DNA of 64,000 nt from Flavobacterium hungaricum (GTDB taxonomy: Bacteria; Bacteroidota; Bacteroidia; Flavobacteriales; Flavobacteriaceae), in the NCBI RefSeq assembly GCF_015182285.1, contig NZ_PRDM01000002.1, forward strand, positions 868,001 to 932,000, read 5' to 3'. Numbering within the stretch: position 1 is the first letter of the stretch; every line of letters begins with the position of its first letter. Under the pieces are notes generated by a model. It saw nothing but the letters and a program-made list of their open reading frames with translations, had not been told where the DNA came from and ran no database searches. This document shows, piece after piece, positions 1 through 8,573 of this stretch. Position numbers and translations under genes: made by a program.

Positions 1-827
1 CTTTTGATGATGAAATTATAAGTTCAGAAAAACTTCAAATTCCGCATCCTTTAATGCAGAATCGTAATTTTGTTTTATTGCCAATGCAGGATTTAAAATT
101 AGACTGGAAACATCCTGAATTGAATAAAACAGTTGCAGAATTAATTGCGATTTCGCCAGATGAAAGTGTTTGTACGGTTGTTCAGGATTTAAAAAGCCCT
201 TTACAGGATATTCCGCTGGAGAAGTTTAATTATATTTCTTTGGAAGGAAATATTGGAGCGGGAAAAACGACATTAGTACATAAAATTGCAACCGATTTTA
301 ATGCTAAAACAGTTTTAGAACGATTTGCAGACAATCCGTTTCTTCCTAAATTTTATAAAGATCAGAATCGATATGCTTTTCCGTTAGAAATGTCTTTTCT
401 GGCCGACCGTTATCAGCAGTTAGCCGATGACTTAGCGCAGTTTGATTTGTTCAAAGATTTTATTGTTGCAGATTACCATATTTTTAAATCGCTGATTTTT
501 GCTAAAATTACTTTAGCAGAAGATGAATACCGTCTGTATCGAAATCTATTTGATATTATCTACAAAGAAATGCCAAAACCCGATTTGTATATTTATTTGT
601 ACCAAAACACCGACCGACTTCTTCAAAATATAAAAAAGCGCGGCCGTAATTACGAGCAGAATATTGAAGCAGTTTATTTAGAAAAAATCAATAACGGTTA
701 TTTAGAATACATTAAATCACAATCCGATTTAAACGTTTTGATAATTGATGTCTCTGATCGCGATTTCGTCAAAAAACAGGAAGATTATCTCTATATCCTC
801 GAAGAAATTCAGAAGAAAATAGGATGA
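1..827 (+). CDS. folK: folK-deoxynucleoside kinase fusion, 3' part (bifunctional HPPK/dNK)
   Basis: The reading frame is open from the window edge (first full codon at 3), so the 5' part is missing. The first ~50 visible codons, including IPHPLMQNRNFVLLPM, match the C-terminal end of 2-amino-4-hydroxy-6-hydroxymethyldihydropteridine pyrophosphokinase (folate synthesis). A deoxynucleoside kinase domain follows, with the P-loop GNIGAGKT at about nt 246-269, a DRYQQ-type segment and a C-terminal KKRGR lid-like stretch. The kinase phosphorylates deoxynucleosides with ATP in salvage. This HPPK-dNK fusion is a known architecture in Flavobacteriia. The Met at nt 54 lies inside the HPPK domain and is not a real start. 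Family assignment is firm; deoxynucleoside specificity cannot be read from the sequence. Confidence 0.88.
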   Translation, partial: FDDEIISSEKLQIPHPLMQNRNFVLLPMQDLKLDWKHPELNKTVAELIAISPDESVCTVVQDLKSPLQDIPLEKFNYISLEGNIGAGKTTLVHKIATDFNAKTVLERFADNPFLPKFYKDQNRYAFPLEMSFLADRYQQLADDLAQFDLFKDFIVADYHIFKSLIFAKITLAEDEYRLYRNLFDIIYKEMPKPDLYIYLYQNTDRLLQNIKKRGRNYEQNIEAVYLEKINNGYLEYIKSQSDLNVLIIDVSDRDFVKKQEDYLYILEEIQKKIG

Positions 828-971
828 TTAGAGAGTGGGTCAATTAGATAATTGGTCAATTAGATAATTAGTCAATTAGTTAATTTGTCAATGAGATAAT
901 TGTCATCAGATAGTTTTAAATTCAGTAAGTAATTATCTAATTGTCTAATTGCCCAATTATCTAATTAAAAA
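828..971. repeat. AT-rich intergenic repeat with inverted arms
   Basis: Between two convergent genes the motif CAATTAGATAATT and variants recur in tandem (about 841-890) and then in the opposite orientation (about 930-966). AATTAGATAATTGG at 842-855 is exactly complementary to CCAATTATCTAATT at 953-966. It could fold into a long weak hairpin and act as a shared terminator. No ORF lies here. Confidence 0.6.
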
Positions 972-3164
972 CTATCTCTTAAGAGAAAAATGTCCTTTTA
1001 GAACAGGAGTATTATCGTCTACTTTTAAAGCGTACCAATAATCAGAAGCAGGCATTGGCAGTTGATTAAAATTACCGTCCCAGCTCATTTTAAAACGGCT
1101 TAGCTGTGCAATTAGTTTTCCATAGCGGTCAAAAATAGTGACTTGAGCCTGAGGATAATTTTCCATTCCGGTTACTTCCCAAAAATCATTAAAAGTGTCG
1201 TTATTTGGAGTAAAGAAAGCAGGGAACACCAACACTACAAATTGCTTTCTGTAATAACCGCATCCTGATTTCTCTTGTACAAAAGCGTTTTGTAATCCGG
1301 CAGGAACATTGTAAAAAATATTAGAATCCTGAAAATTTTCACCATCTACAGAGTATTCAAAATACGAAGCTTCTTTTGTGGTGTAAATTACAGCTTTTGT
1401 TCCGTCAACGTCAATACGGCTGATTTTGGGTGCAAAATGCTCTGCTACCGTAATTGTCTTAATACTTTCGCAATTTTCTGGAGCCGGACTGGTTACTTTA
1501 ACGGTATAAATTCCAGCGGCAGTAACTTCTGTAGTTTGTGTTGTTGCTGCATTGTGAGGCCAAAAATAATTCATTCCCGTGATACCTGCATCTAAAGTAA
1601 TGGTTTCAAATTCGCATAGAATTACAGTTTCGTCCATAACTGCAGGAGGTGTGTACACTACAGCATTTACAGGAGTCCGTACAGGATTGATACAGCCGTT
1701 ATTGGAAGCTTCTGCATAAAAAGTCGTATTATCCGTAAGAGACGGAGTGATAAAATTAAGTCCAGTGTAAAGGCTGGATCCTCCCGAAGCCGCTTCGTAC
1801 CAATTTACAATTCCGATATTGGTTGTTACTCCAAGTATTACTCTTCCCGGTCCGCATGTAGAGAAAAAAGACTGTGTCGCGGCAGGAGAATTTGGAGTGG
1901 CATTTACAGTTGCTGTAACGGCTTTTCGATTGGTTTCGCATCCAGCATCTGCATAGTAGGTTGTAGTGGTATTGATTATTGGAGTAGTGTAAGTGTTTCC
2001 AGTGCTTAATAAATTGCCTCCCGTCAGCGCATCAAACCATCTGATCGTAGTGCCGTTCGCGGTTGAAGCAGTTAAAGTAGTACTTCCAGAATCACAAATA
2101 GAATCTGGAGGCAGCACTGTTGCTGTTGGAATAGTAATTTTGGTACTTGCAGCAATTTCTAATGGACTCTCGCCCGGCATACCGCCATACTCGACAACAT
2201 ATCCTTTTGGCTGATAATTGTCGCCGGGAATTAGTGACCCTGTGTTAGCCAGATCGTTCCAAGAACCTTTTATTCCAACACCCGGTTGTGTAATGTGGGC
2301 ATAATCTTCATCACCTAATTGATTAGGTTCTTGTGAATTCCAAAATGCAAAATTTGGAGTAGAACCATTTGCAGTTCCATTCCAGAAAATAGTTCCGGCT
2401 TCGGGCCCTGTTGCCCATTTCCATACGCCTTCTGTCTCAGCATCAGTACCGCCAATCCAGCCTGTTCCCGAAGCCTGCTCGCCAATTAATTTTGCTTCAT
2501 CAGCTGATGAAACAGTTGCCAAATATCCTTTGAGTCCATAATAAGTACTCGCAGCGGCTAAATCCCGAGCATTTGTCCAAGTGACTCCTACATTGGGAGC
2601 GAATAGGTAATAATGTCCGGTAGATGGGAGGTAATTGGCTTGACCTATTGTTATAGAAAAAGTTCGCGATCCAGAAGCAGCTGCGGAGGAGTTAGAGAAC
2701 ATTACATCTTTTACAGCATTGACTAAATCGATATAAGGAATCTCAGCAGCAGGATTGGCTCCGCCTAATCGTAATTTTCCAGTAGAAGAATCCCAAGATG
2801 CGGTTATATTAGGATGAGAAGCTGGATTTGCTAATTCTAATTGATCAAAATTACTATAGCCGGAAGATATCTGGATATAAACGGCCTGAGTTCCGTTTTC
2901 GGCAGGATCGTGCTTTATATTAAAATCCGTAACAATAGCAATAGAAGTTTGCGGGCAGTACAATTGATCTCCCGCAGCAGTAAGTTTTGGTGGATCAATT
3001 GCAACAGCTTGTATAGGGTTTTTCTTTATCTGGGATTTTAAAGCGTCTTTTGGGTTAAATACAATTCTATTGTTAAAAAATTTTGATTTTTCGTTTGATA
3101 AAGAAAAATTAAAACTTAAAACGGAAAATAAATAGATAATTTTTGTAAAATTGATATTTTTCAT
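972..3164 (-). CDS. secreted C-type lectin / Ig-like protein with T9SS type B sorting domain
   Basis: This 730-residue protein begins with a signal peptide (residues 1-23). A C-type lectin-like domain spans about 190-325, with WTNARDLAAA near its start and WNDLAN and GYVVEYGG near its end. Two or three Ig-like CHU_C-type modules follow (about 345-575), each with patterns such as TIRWFDALTGG and TTYYADAGC. The last ~85 residues (FFTPNNDTFNDFW, FDRYGK, GHFSLKR) form the gliding-motility-associated T9SS type B sorting domain, which directs export through the type IX system. The protein is probably cell-surface or released and may bind glycans or act as an adhesin. It stands alone between a convergent neighbour and a methyltransferase gene. 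Ligand unknown. Confidence 0.85.
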   Translation of the reverse strand: MKNINFTKIIYLFSVLSFNFSLSNEKSKFFNNRIVFNPKDALKSQIKKNPIQAVAIDPPKLTAAGDQLYCPQTSIAIVTDFNIKHDPAENGTQAVYIQISSGYSNFDQLELANPASHPNITASWDSSTGKLRLGGANPAAEIPYIDLVNAVKDVMFSNSSAAASGSRTFSITIGQANYLPSTGHYYLFAPNVGVTWTNARDLAAASTYYGLKGYLATVSSADEAKLIGEQASGTGWIGGTDAETEGVWKWATGPEAGTIFWNGTANGSTPNFAFWNSQEPNQLGDEDYAHITQPGVGIKGSWNDLANTGSLIPGDNYQPKGYVVEYGGMPGESPLEIAASTKITIPTATVLPPDSICDSGSTTLTASTANGTTIRWFDALTGGNLLSTGNTYTTPIINTTTTYYADAGCETNRKAVTATVNATPNSPAATQSFFSTCGPGRVILGVTTNIGIVNWYEAASGGSSLYTGLNFITPSLTDNTTFYAEASNNGCINPVRTPVNAVVYTPPAVMDETVILCEFETITLDAGITGMNYFWPHNAATTQTTEVTAAGIYTVKVTSPAPENCESIKTITVAEHFAPKISRIDVDGTKAVIYTTKEASYFEYSVDGENFQDSNIFYNVPAGLQNAFVQEKSGCGYYRKQFVVLVFPAFFTPNNDTFNDFWEVTGMENYPQAQVTIFDRYGKLIAQLSRFKMSWDGNFNQLPMPASDYWYALKVDDNTPVLKGHFSLKR

Positions 3165-3180
3165 TTTATAAAAATATCAA
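3151..3180 (-). promoter_or_regulatory. Inverted repeat with the start codon in its loop
   Basis: TTGATATTTTT (3151-3161) and AAAAATATCAA (3170-3180) are perfectly complementary. The 8-nt loop on the minus strand is ATAAAATG, which contains the ATG of the lectin/T9SS gene. If transcription starts upstream, the mRNA would present the start codon in a hairpin loop. The arms are AT-rich, so stability is modest. Confidence 0.45.
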
Positions 3181-3205
3181 TTAATTAACAATAAAAAAAT
3201 ATATT

Positions 3206-3742
3206 TTATTTTGGCCAGTTTATTTTCTGGAACAAATCCCAAACTACAATTCCGGCACTAACCGCAATATTGAGAGAGTGTTTGGTGCCAAGCTGTGGAA
3301 TTTCAATACAGCCGTCGCAAATCGCAACTGCTTCCTGAGAGACACCGTAAACTTCATTTCCAAAAACCAGTGCATACTTTTGATCTTTCTCAACTTTAAA
3401 ATCCTGAAGAAAAACCGAACTTTCAACTTGTTCGATGGCCATTGTTAAGACATTTTCTTTTTTGAGATTTTCTATTACTTCCAATACATTTTCATGATGT
3501 TCCCAAGCTACCGTTTCGGTTGCGCCAAGAGCCGTTTTATGAATTTCTTTGTTGGGTGGAGTTGCAGTAATACCGCATAAAATGATCTTCTCAACCAAAA
3601 AAGCATCCGAAGTTCTAAAAACAGATCCGATATTGTGTAAACTGCGAATATCGTCCAAAACGATTATTAAAGGAGTTTTGTCTGATTTTTTAAAATCTTC
3701 AATAGATTTTCGTTCCAATTCGCTATTCTCAAGTTTTCTCAT
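3206..3742 (-). CDS. TrmH/SpoU family RNA methyltransferase
   Basis: This 178-residue SPOUT-fold methyltransferase probably 2'-O-methylates a tRNA or rRNA nucleotide using S-adenosylmethionine. The three family motifs are visible: NIGSVFRTSDAF (residues 38-48), GNEVYGVS (128-135) and IPQLGTKHSLNIAVSAG (148-164), which together form the knotted cofactor site. It has only the catalytic domain, shorter than RlmB proteins, which carry an N-terminal extension. Its position 78 nt upstream of the T9SS gene does not point to a target. It could be a TrmH- or TrmL-like enzyme; the substrate cannot be decided from sequence. Confidence 0.88.
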   Translation of the reverse strand: MRKLENSELERKSIEDFKKSDKTPLIIVLDDIRSLHNIGSVFRTSDAFLVEKIILCGITATPPNKEIHKTALGATETVAWEHHENVLEVIENLKKENVLTMAIEQVESSVFLQDFKVEKDQKYALVFGNEVYGVSQEAVAICDGCIEIPQLGTKHSLNIAVSAGIVVWDLFQKINWPK

Positions 3743-3762
3743 TGTTTGTAATTTCTGGTCAT

Positions 3763-3796
3763 AAAAAAAGCTTCCAAAGATAAGGAAGCTTTTTCA
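3763..3796 (-). terminator. Rho-independent terminator
   Basis: AAAAAGCTTCC / GGAAGCTTTTT form a perfect stem (3765-3775 with 3784-3794) just downstream of the DUF1573 gene on the minus strand, ending in a T run in that orientation. Confidence 0.85.
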
Positions 3797-3823
3797 ATTA
3801 TTTTATTTTGTTTTATTTTCAGA

Positions 3824-4255
3824 TTAGCTTTTTACTGGATCTGGTAAAACAGTACCTTTAATTGTCAGTACTTTTGTTGGTTGTCCTTCTGCATTAGAAG
3901 TTACAGTTACAGTTTTTGTAAATGCACCAACTCTGTCAGTAGCATATTTTACCCCAATAACACCTTTAGCTCCAGGAGCAATTGGTTCTTTTGGAGTAGT
4001 TGGAACAGTACATCCGCAAGATCCTTGTGTATTAGTAATGATCAAAGGCTTAGTTCCGTTGTTTACAAAAACAAACTCACGTTTCCCGTCAGCATTGTGA
4101 GCAACAGTTCCGTAGTCAATAGTTTCAGTTTCGAAAAGCATACCAGCGCCTTCTACTTTTGCAACTTTAGCAGCTTTAGCTTTTTTAGTTGTTTGTGCAT
4201 TTGAAGCTGTAATACCAGCTACAGCTAACATAGCGAATAAAATTATTTTTTTCAT
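3824..4255 (-). CDS. DUF1573 family exported protein
   Basis: This 143-residue protein has a cleavable signal peptide (residues 1-20, ending SNAQ) and a lysine/alanine-rich linker. One DUF1573 domain follows, an Ig-like fold common in Bacteroidota, with the hallmark sequence QGSCGCTVP (Cys80 and Cys82) after a FVFVNNGTKPL strand. It is predicted to be periplasmic or surface-exposed. Its cellular role is not established. It is monocistronic, divergent from mutS, and followed by a strong terminator. Confidence 0.85.
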   Translation of the reverse strand: MKKIILFAMLAVAGITASNAQTTKKAKAAKVAKVEGAGMLFETETIDYGTVAHNADGKREFVFVNNGTKPLIITNTQGSCGCTVPTTPKEPIAPGAKGVIGVKYATDRVGAFTKTVTVTSNAEGQPTKVLTIKGTVLPDPVKS

Positions 4256-4413
4256 CTTTTCAGGGTCTTTGTTTTAATTATGAACAAATCTATAGAAAAT
4301 TCTTAAATGTGACCTTAAAAAATTCATAAAATATTTTAATTTTTCTACTCTTCGATATTCCTCCAAAAAATCATAAATTCGCTGTCTTAATTTTTCATTT
4401 AAAACACAATAAT

Positions 4414-7020
4414 TTGGCAGCTAAAGAAAAAGTGGCAAAAGAGACGCCCTTAATGAAACAGTACAACGAAATCAAGAGAAAATATCCTGATGCCTGTCTG
4501 CTTTTCAGAGTGGGGGATTTTTATGAAACCTTTGGTGATGACGCAATCAGGGCTTCTAAAATTTTGGGTATAACGTTGACCAAAAGAGGCGCTGGTTCTG
4601 AAACCGAAACGGCTCTTGCGGGGTTTCCACATCATTCGATTAATACTTATTTGCCAAAATTGGTAAAAGCAGGGCTTCGTGTCGCGATCTGCGATCAGCT
4701 TGAAGATCCAAAAATGACCAAAACAATTGTAAAACGTGGTGTTACAGAACTTGTGACGCCTGGAGTTTCTTTAAATGATGAGGTTTTACAGTCTAAATCA
4801 AATAACTTTTTAGCATCGGTTTATTTTGCGAATAAAAACATCGGAATTGCTTTCTTAGATGTTTCTACAGGAGAATTTTTAACAGCTCAGGGAAATGCAG
4901 AATATATCGATAAACTATTGCAGAATTTTAATCCAAGTGAAGTTTTAGTTCCAAAGAATAACAAAGGAGATTTTAAAGCAGCATTTGGCGAAGATTTTCA
5001 TAGTTTTTATCTGGAAGATTGGATTTATAAAGAAGACTATGCTTTAGAAACTTTAACCAAACATTTTCAAACCAATTCTTTAAAAGGTTTTGGTGTAGAA
5101 GAATTAAAAGAAGGAATTATTTCGTCTGGGGCAATTTTGTATTATTTGTCAGAGACGCAGCACAATCGAGTGCAGCATATTACCGCAATTCAACGAATTG
5201 CAGAAGATGCTTACGTTTGGATGGATCGTTTTACAATTCGAAATTTAGAATTATACCATAGTTATAATCCGAACGCAGTAACACTTTTGGATGTTATTGA
5301 TAAAACACTTTCTCCGATGGGAGGAAGATTGTTAAAACGCTGGCTGGCACTTCCGTTAAAAGATGCAAATAAAATTAAAGGCCGGCATGAAGTGGTTGCG
5401 TATTTGAAATCGAACCCAGAAATTCTGCAAAATATTCAATATCAAATCAAACAGATATCAGATTTAGAACGTTTAATTTCTAAAATTGCGGCTGGAAAAA
5501 TATCGCCTCGTGAAATTGTATATTTGAGAGAATCATTAGACGCAATTATTCCGATAAAAACACTAGCGCTTCAAAGTCCGCAGGAGGCGGTAAAAGTGAT
5601 TGGCGACAGCCTGCACGCCTGTGATCTGCTTCGCGAAAAAATTAAAACCACTTTAAATCAAGACGCTCCTGTAGCAATAGCAAAAGGAAATGCAATTGCC
5701 AGCGGGATTAATGAGGAATTGGATGAGCTGCGTGCTATTTCGACTTCTGGAAAAGAATTTCTGGAAGGAATTGAAAAAAGAGAATCGGAGCGAACAGGTA
5801 TTTCTTCATTAAAAATATCATTCAATAACGTTTTTGGGTATTATATCGAAGTACGAAATACACACAAAGACAAAGTTCCGGAAGAATGGATTCGAAAGCA
5901 GACTCTTGTAAATGCAGAACGTTATATTACAGAAGAGCTAAAAGAATACGAAACGAAAATTCTTGGAGCAGAAGAAAAGATTTATAAAATAGAATCAGAG
6001 CTTTTTGAGCAATTAGTAGCTTGGATCGCTACTTATATCAAGCCTGTTCAGATGAATGCGTATTTGGTTGCACAATTAGATTGTTTGTGTTCTTTTACAC
6101 AAATGGCTGTAGAAAACCAATATGTATGCCCAGAAATTGATGATACGTTTGAGCTGGATATTAAAAACGGACGCCACCCAGTGATAGAAAAACAATTACC
6201 GGTTGGAACGCCTTATATTGCCAATGATGTTTTCTTAGATCGGGAAACCCAGCAGATTATTATGATTACGGGACCCAATATGTCTGGTAAGTCTGCTATT
6301 TTAAGGCAGACAGCTCTTATTGTGCTTTTGGCTCAAATGGGAAGTTTTGTTCCGGCAGACAGTCTTAGAATGGGAATTGTGGATAAAATTTTTACTAGAG
6401 TTGGGGCGTCAGATAATATTTCGATGGGTGAATCTACTTTTATGGTCGAAATGAACGAAACGGCTTCTATTTTGAATAATATTTCAGATCGCAGTTTGGT
6501 TTTGTTAGATGAAATCGGAAGAGGGACCAGTACGTACGATGGAATTTCGATTGCTTGGGCAATTGCTGAATTTTTACACGAGCATCCAGGAAGAGCCAAA
6601 ACGCTTTTTGCTACGCATTATCATGAATTGAATGAGATGACCGAATCGATGCCGAGAATCCAGAATTTTAATGTAGCGGTAAAAGAGCTGAAAGATACTG
6701 TTCTTTTTGTTCGTAAGCTGGTGCAAGGCGGTAGTGCTCATAGTTTCGGAATTCATGTCGCAAAAATGGCAGGAATGCCTCAATTGGTTATTTCGAAAGC
6801 GCAAAAACTGTTGAAGAAATTGGAGAAAAATCATTCGAGTGATGCTTTAAACGGAATCAAAGCGGCGAATGATGAAATGCAGATGAGTTTCTTTAATTTG
6901 GATGATCCTTTGCTGGAAGAAATTAAAGAAGAGATTTTGAGTCTCGATATAAATGCGATTACACCAGTAGAAGCATTGATGAAGTTAAATGAAATTAAAA
7001 GAATGCTGGTTAAGAAATAA
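4414..7020 (+). CDS. mutS: DNA mismatch repair protein MutS
   Basis: This 868-residue protein is the mismatch-recognition ATPase of post-replicative repair. The mismatch-binding motif F-x-E is at Phe36-Tyr37-Glu38 (GDFYETF). The ATPase has Walker A GPNMSGKS at about residues 620-627 and Walker [17 protein letters not shown] around 695-710, then the ATHYHEL motif and a C-terminal dimerisation tail. The length is normal for MutS1. The start is TTG (codon 1 of [10 protein letters not shown]). The first in-frame ATG is codon 14, very close to the family N terminus, so TTG is preferred but not certain. No mutL lies nearby. Confidence 0.97.
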   Translation: MAAKEKVAKETPLMKQYNEIKRKYPDACLLFRVGDFYETFGDDAIRASKILGITLTKRGAGSETETALAGFPHHSINTYLPKLVKAGLRVAICDQLEDPKMTKTIVKRGVTELVTPGVSLNDEVLQSKSNNFLASVYFANKNIGIAFLDVSTGEFLTAQGNAEYIDKLLQNFNPSEVLVPKNNKGDFKAAFGEDFHSFYLEDWIYKEDYALETLTKHFQTNSLKGFGVEELKEGIISSGAILYYLSETQHNRVQHITAIQRIAEDAYVWMDRFTIRNLELYHSYNPNAVTLLDVIDKTLSPMGGRLLKRWLALPLKDANKIKGRHEVVAYLKSNPEILQNIQYQIKQISDLERLISKIAAGKISPREIVYLRESLDAIIPIKTLALQSPQEAVKVIGDSLHACDLLREKIKTTLNQDAPVAIAKGNAIASGINEELDELRAISTSGKEFLEGIEKRESERTGISSLKISFNNVFGYYIEVRNTHKDKVPEEWIRKQTLVNAERYITEELKEYETKILGAEEKIYKIESELFEQLVAWIATYIKPVQMNAYLVAQLDCLCSFTQMAVENQYVCPEIDDTFELDIKNGRHPVIEKQLPVGTPYIANDVFLDRETQQIIMITGPNMSGKSAILRQTALIVLLAQMGSFVPADSLRMGIVDKIFTRVGASDNISMGESTFMVEMNETASILNNISDRSLVLLDEIGRGTSTYDGISIAWAIAEFLHEHPGRAKTLFATHYHELNEMTESMPRIQNFNVAVKELKDTVLFVRKLVQGGSAHSFGIHVAKMAGMPQLVISKAQKLLKKLEKNHSSDALNGIKAANDEMQMSFFNLDDPLLEEIKEEILSLDINAITPVEALMKLNEIKRMLVKK

Positions 7021-7098
7021 AATTCTAAAAATTTTCAAATTTAAAGTTTAGGTTATCAGAAAGTTATAAAATAAGCTTGATTTTTTTTGAAAAAAGTC

Positions 7099-7128
7099 TT
7101 GTATAATTGAATAAATGTCCTAAATTTG
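7099..7128 (+). promoter_or_regulatory. Bacteroidota-type promoter for the tRNA pair
   Basis: TTG at 7099-7101 lies 19 nt before TAAATTTG (7121-7128). This matches the Bacteroidota -33/-7 promoter pattern (TTTG, then TANNTTTG). It sits about 52 nt upstream of tRNA-Gly(GCC), which makes it the likely promoter of the tRNA-Gly/tRNA-Leu unit. Confidence 0.7.
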
Positions 7129-7180
7129 CACTCGCAATACGAAACAAATCAAGTGTTGCAGTTCTTGAAAAATTTGAAAT

Positions 7181-7253
7181 GCGAAAATAGCTCAGTTGGT
7201 AGAGCGCGACCTTGCCAAGGTCGAGGTCGCGGGTTCGAGCCCCGTTTTTCGCT
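7181..7253 (+). tRNA. tRNA-Gly (anticodon GCC)
   Basis: A 73-nt cloverleaf. The acceptor stem pairs GCGAAAA with TTTTCGC, the D-loop is AGCTCAGTTGGTAGAGC, the anticodon loop TTGCCAA carries GCC, and the T-arm is GCGGGTTCGAGCCCCG. The discriminator base is T, as usual for bacterial tRNA-Gly. CCA is not encoded. Confidence 0.97.
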
Positions 7254-7267
7254 CAAAAGCACATAAT

Positions 7268-7353
7268 GCTCGGATGGTGAAATTGGTAGACACGCTGGAC
7301 TTAAAATCCAGTGAACAGCAATGTTCGTGCGGGTTCAAGTCCCGCTCTGAGTA
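7268..7353 (+). tRNA. tRNA-Leu (anticodon TAA)
   Basis: An 86-nt class II tRNA. The acceptor stem GCTCGGA pairs with TCTGAGT, the anticodon loop CTTAAAA carries TAA, a long variable arm follows, and the T-arm includes GGGTTCAAGTCCC. The discriminator is A. It is 14 nt after tRNA-Gly(GCC), so the two are probably co-transcribed. Confidence 0.96.
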
Positions 7354-7355
7354 CT

Positions 7356-7386
7356 AAAGCCTCTTCTTTTGAAGGGGCTTTTTTTA
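7356..7386 (+). terminator. Rho-independent terminator of the tRNA unit
   Basis: AAGCCTCTTC, a TTTT loop and GAAGGGGCTT form a near-perfect stem followed by a run of seven or more T, immediately after tRNA-Leu. Confidence 0.88.
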
Positions 7387-7477
7387 TGGTCTAAACTTTT
7401 TAAAACTTCTAAGGGTTTGGAAGGGCAGAGAATCTGAATAAATCTAAAATCAACAATTTAAAATCTAAAATTAATAA

Positions 7478-7858
7478 ATGGGTGCTTTTGTAATCAGCAG
7501 GCGGTTTAATGATGAATATAAGTTTGTGTTTACTTCGAGAAAAGGGAAAGTGATATTTACAAGTCTAAGTTATGAATTGAGGTTTGAATGTGAGGAGGAT
7601 ATTGAGAAGTTTAAAAAATCAATTGATATTGCCAGGTTTTTGAAGTTTAAAGGCTCTGGAGGAAAGTATTTTTTTAAATTGATGCTGGGTGACCTTCATT
7701 TTGCAACAAGTCGTAAATACACTACAGAATTGCTTTTGCAAAAAGGAATTAAAGAAATTATAAATTATGCTGTAAAATCTGAGATTTTGGATTTTTCATC
7801 CAATGAATCAATTTTTGGAGATGAAGAGGTTGAAGATGATGATGAAGCTGCGGAATAA
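7478..7858 (+). CDS. DUF1508 (YegP-like) protein
   Basis: This 126-residue protein carries two tandem units resembling the YegP/DUF1508 fold. The first is around residues 11-48 (YKFVFTSRKGKVIFTS) and the second around 62-92 (KYFFKLMLGDLHFATS). The C terminus is strongly acidic (EEVEDDDEAAE). There is no signal peptide, so it is cytoplasmic. The family is small and widespread with no settled biochemical role. It is monocistronic, downstream of the tRNA genes and followed by a terminator. Confidence 0.75.
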   Translation: MGAFVISRRFNDEYKFVFTSRKGKVIFTSLSYELRFECEEDIEKFKKSIDIARFLKFKGSGGKYFFKLMLGDLHFATSRKYTTELLLQKGIKEIINYAVKSEILDFSSNESIFGDEEVEDDDEAAE

Positions 7859-7880
7859 AAAAAATGAATTCTAGAATAAA

Positions 7881-7926
7881 AAAAATCCAAATTCTAAAAC
7901 GTAAGCTTTAAGATTTGGATTTTTTT
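7881..7926 (+). terminator. Rho-independent terminator
   Basis: AAATCCAAAT (7883-7892) pairs with ATTTGGATTT (7913-7922), followed by further T residues, just downstream of the YegP-like gene. Confidence 0.75.
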
Positions 7927-7953
7927 GTTGGAATTTCTCCGTTGATTTTTGGG

Positions 7954-7984
7954 CATAAAAAAACCATCACAATGGATGGTTTTA
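7954..7984 (-). terminator. Rho-independent terminator
   Basis: On the minus strand AAAACCATC, a short loop and GATGGTTTTTTT form a stem with a T run, 24 nt downstream of the small lipoprotein gene stop. Confidence 0.8.
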
Positions 7985-8007
7985 AAATCGTTAGAACTAA
8001 GTTCTAA

Positions 8008-8223
8008 TTATTTTTTTACTTCTTCTACTTTAGCAGCAGCTGAATCAACTTTAGCAGCAGCAGAATCAACAGTTGCAGCAGCAGAATCAACTACAGCAGC
8101 AGCTGAATCAACAGTAACAGCAGCAGAATCTGCAGCAGGAGTTTCTGCAGCAGCGTCAGCTTTTTTACAAGATACAACAGTTAAAACAGCAACAACAGCT
8201 AAACTTAAAAATACTTTTTTCAT
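8008..8223 (-). CDS. Small lipoprotein with tandem VDSAAA heptads
   Basis: This 71-residue precursor has a lipoprotein signal peptide with lipobox VVSC (Cys19) followed by KK. The mature part is almost entirely repeats of the heptad VDSAAA(V/T/K), about five units from residue 38 to 66, ending KVEEVKK. The repeat is also visible in DNA as a 21-nt tandem. The heptad spacing and Ala/Val content suggest a helical rod or coiled coil, as in Lpp-like envelope spacers. That is inference, since there is no sequence similarity to Lpp. A strong terminator follows. The long plus-strand ORF over it is an artefact of the repeat. Confidence 0.8.
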   Translation of the reverse strand: MKKVFLSLAVVAVLTVVSCKKADAAAETPAADSAAVTVDSAAAVVDSAAATVDSAAAKVDSAAAKVEEVKK

Positions 8224-8573
8224 CTTACTTTATTATAAAAGGTTAATTATTAATTCGTGGCAAAGATATAAATTTTTTAATATGTAAAATATTTTTTCAC
8301 TTTTTTTTTAAAATATTTTCCTTACTCACGATTATCTTATTTATCAAATAATATGCCAAAACAGAAAAGATATTCCATATTATTGGATATTTTGCTTAAA
8401 TTATTTTTCATTGAAAATTCTATCAGTGTTTTGGCTCTTTTAATTAGGTTTGTTGTTGTTTATTTTGTTTTTTAAGGAATATTCTGTTTCCTTTAAACTT
8501 AAAAAAGAGCTTTTTTGAAAACGTAACTGGGCAAAAAAGGAGAGTGAATGACTTTTAATTGCCTTTTTTGGAG
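8224..8573. other. Intergenic region without detectable gene
   Basis: About 350 nt of very AT-rich sequence between two minus-strand genes. It should hold the promoter of the small lipoprotein gene at its left edge. I see no ORF with coding character, no tRNA and no clear hairpin. Confidence 0.5.

Noticed and set aside
7949..8287. 112-codon plus-strand ORF rich in AAAEST repeats
   Set aside because: It is the antisense image of the tandem-repeat lipoprotein gene, which has a proper lipobox and terminator.
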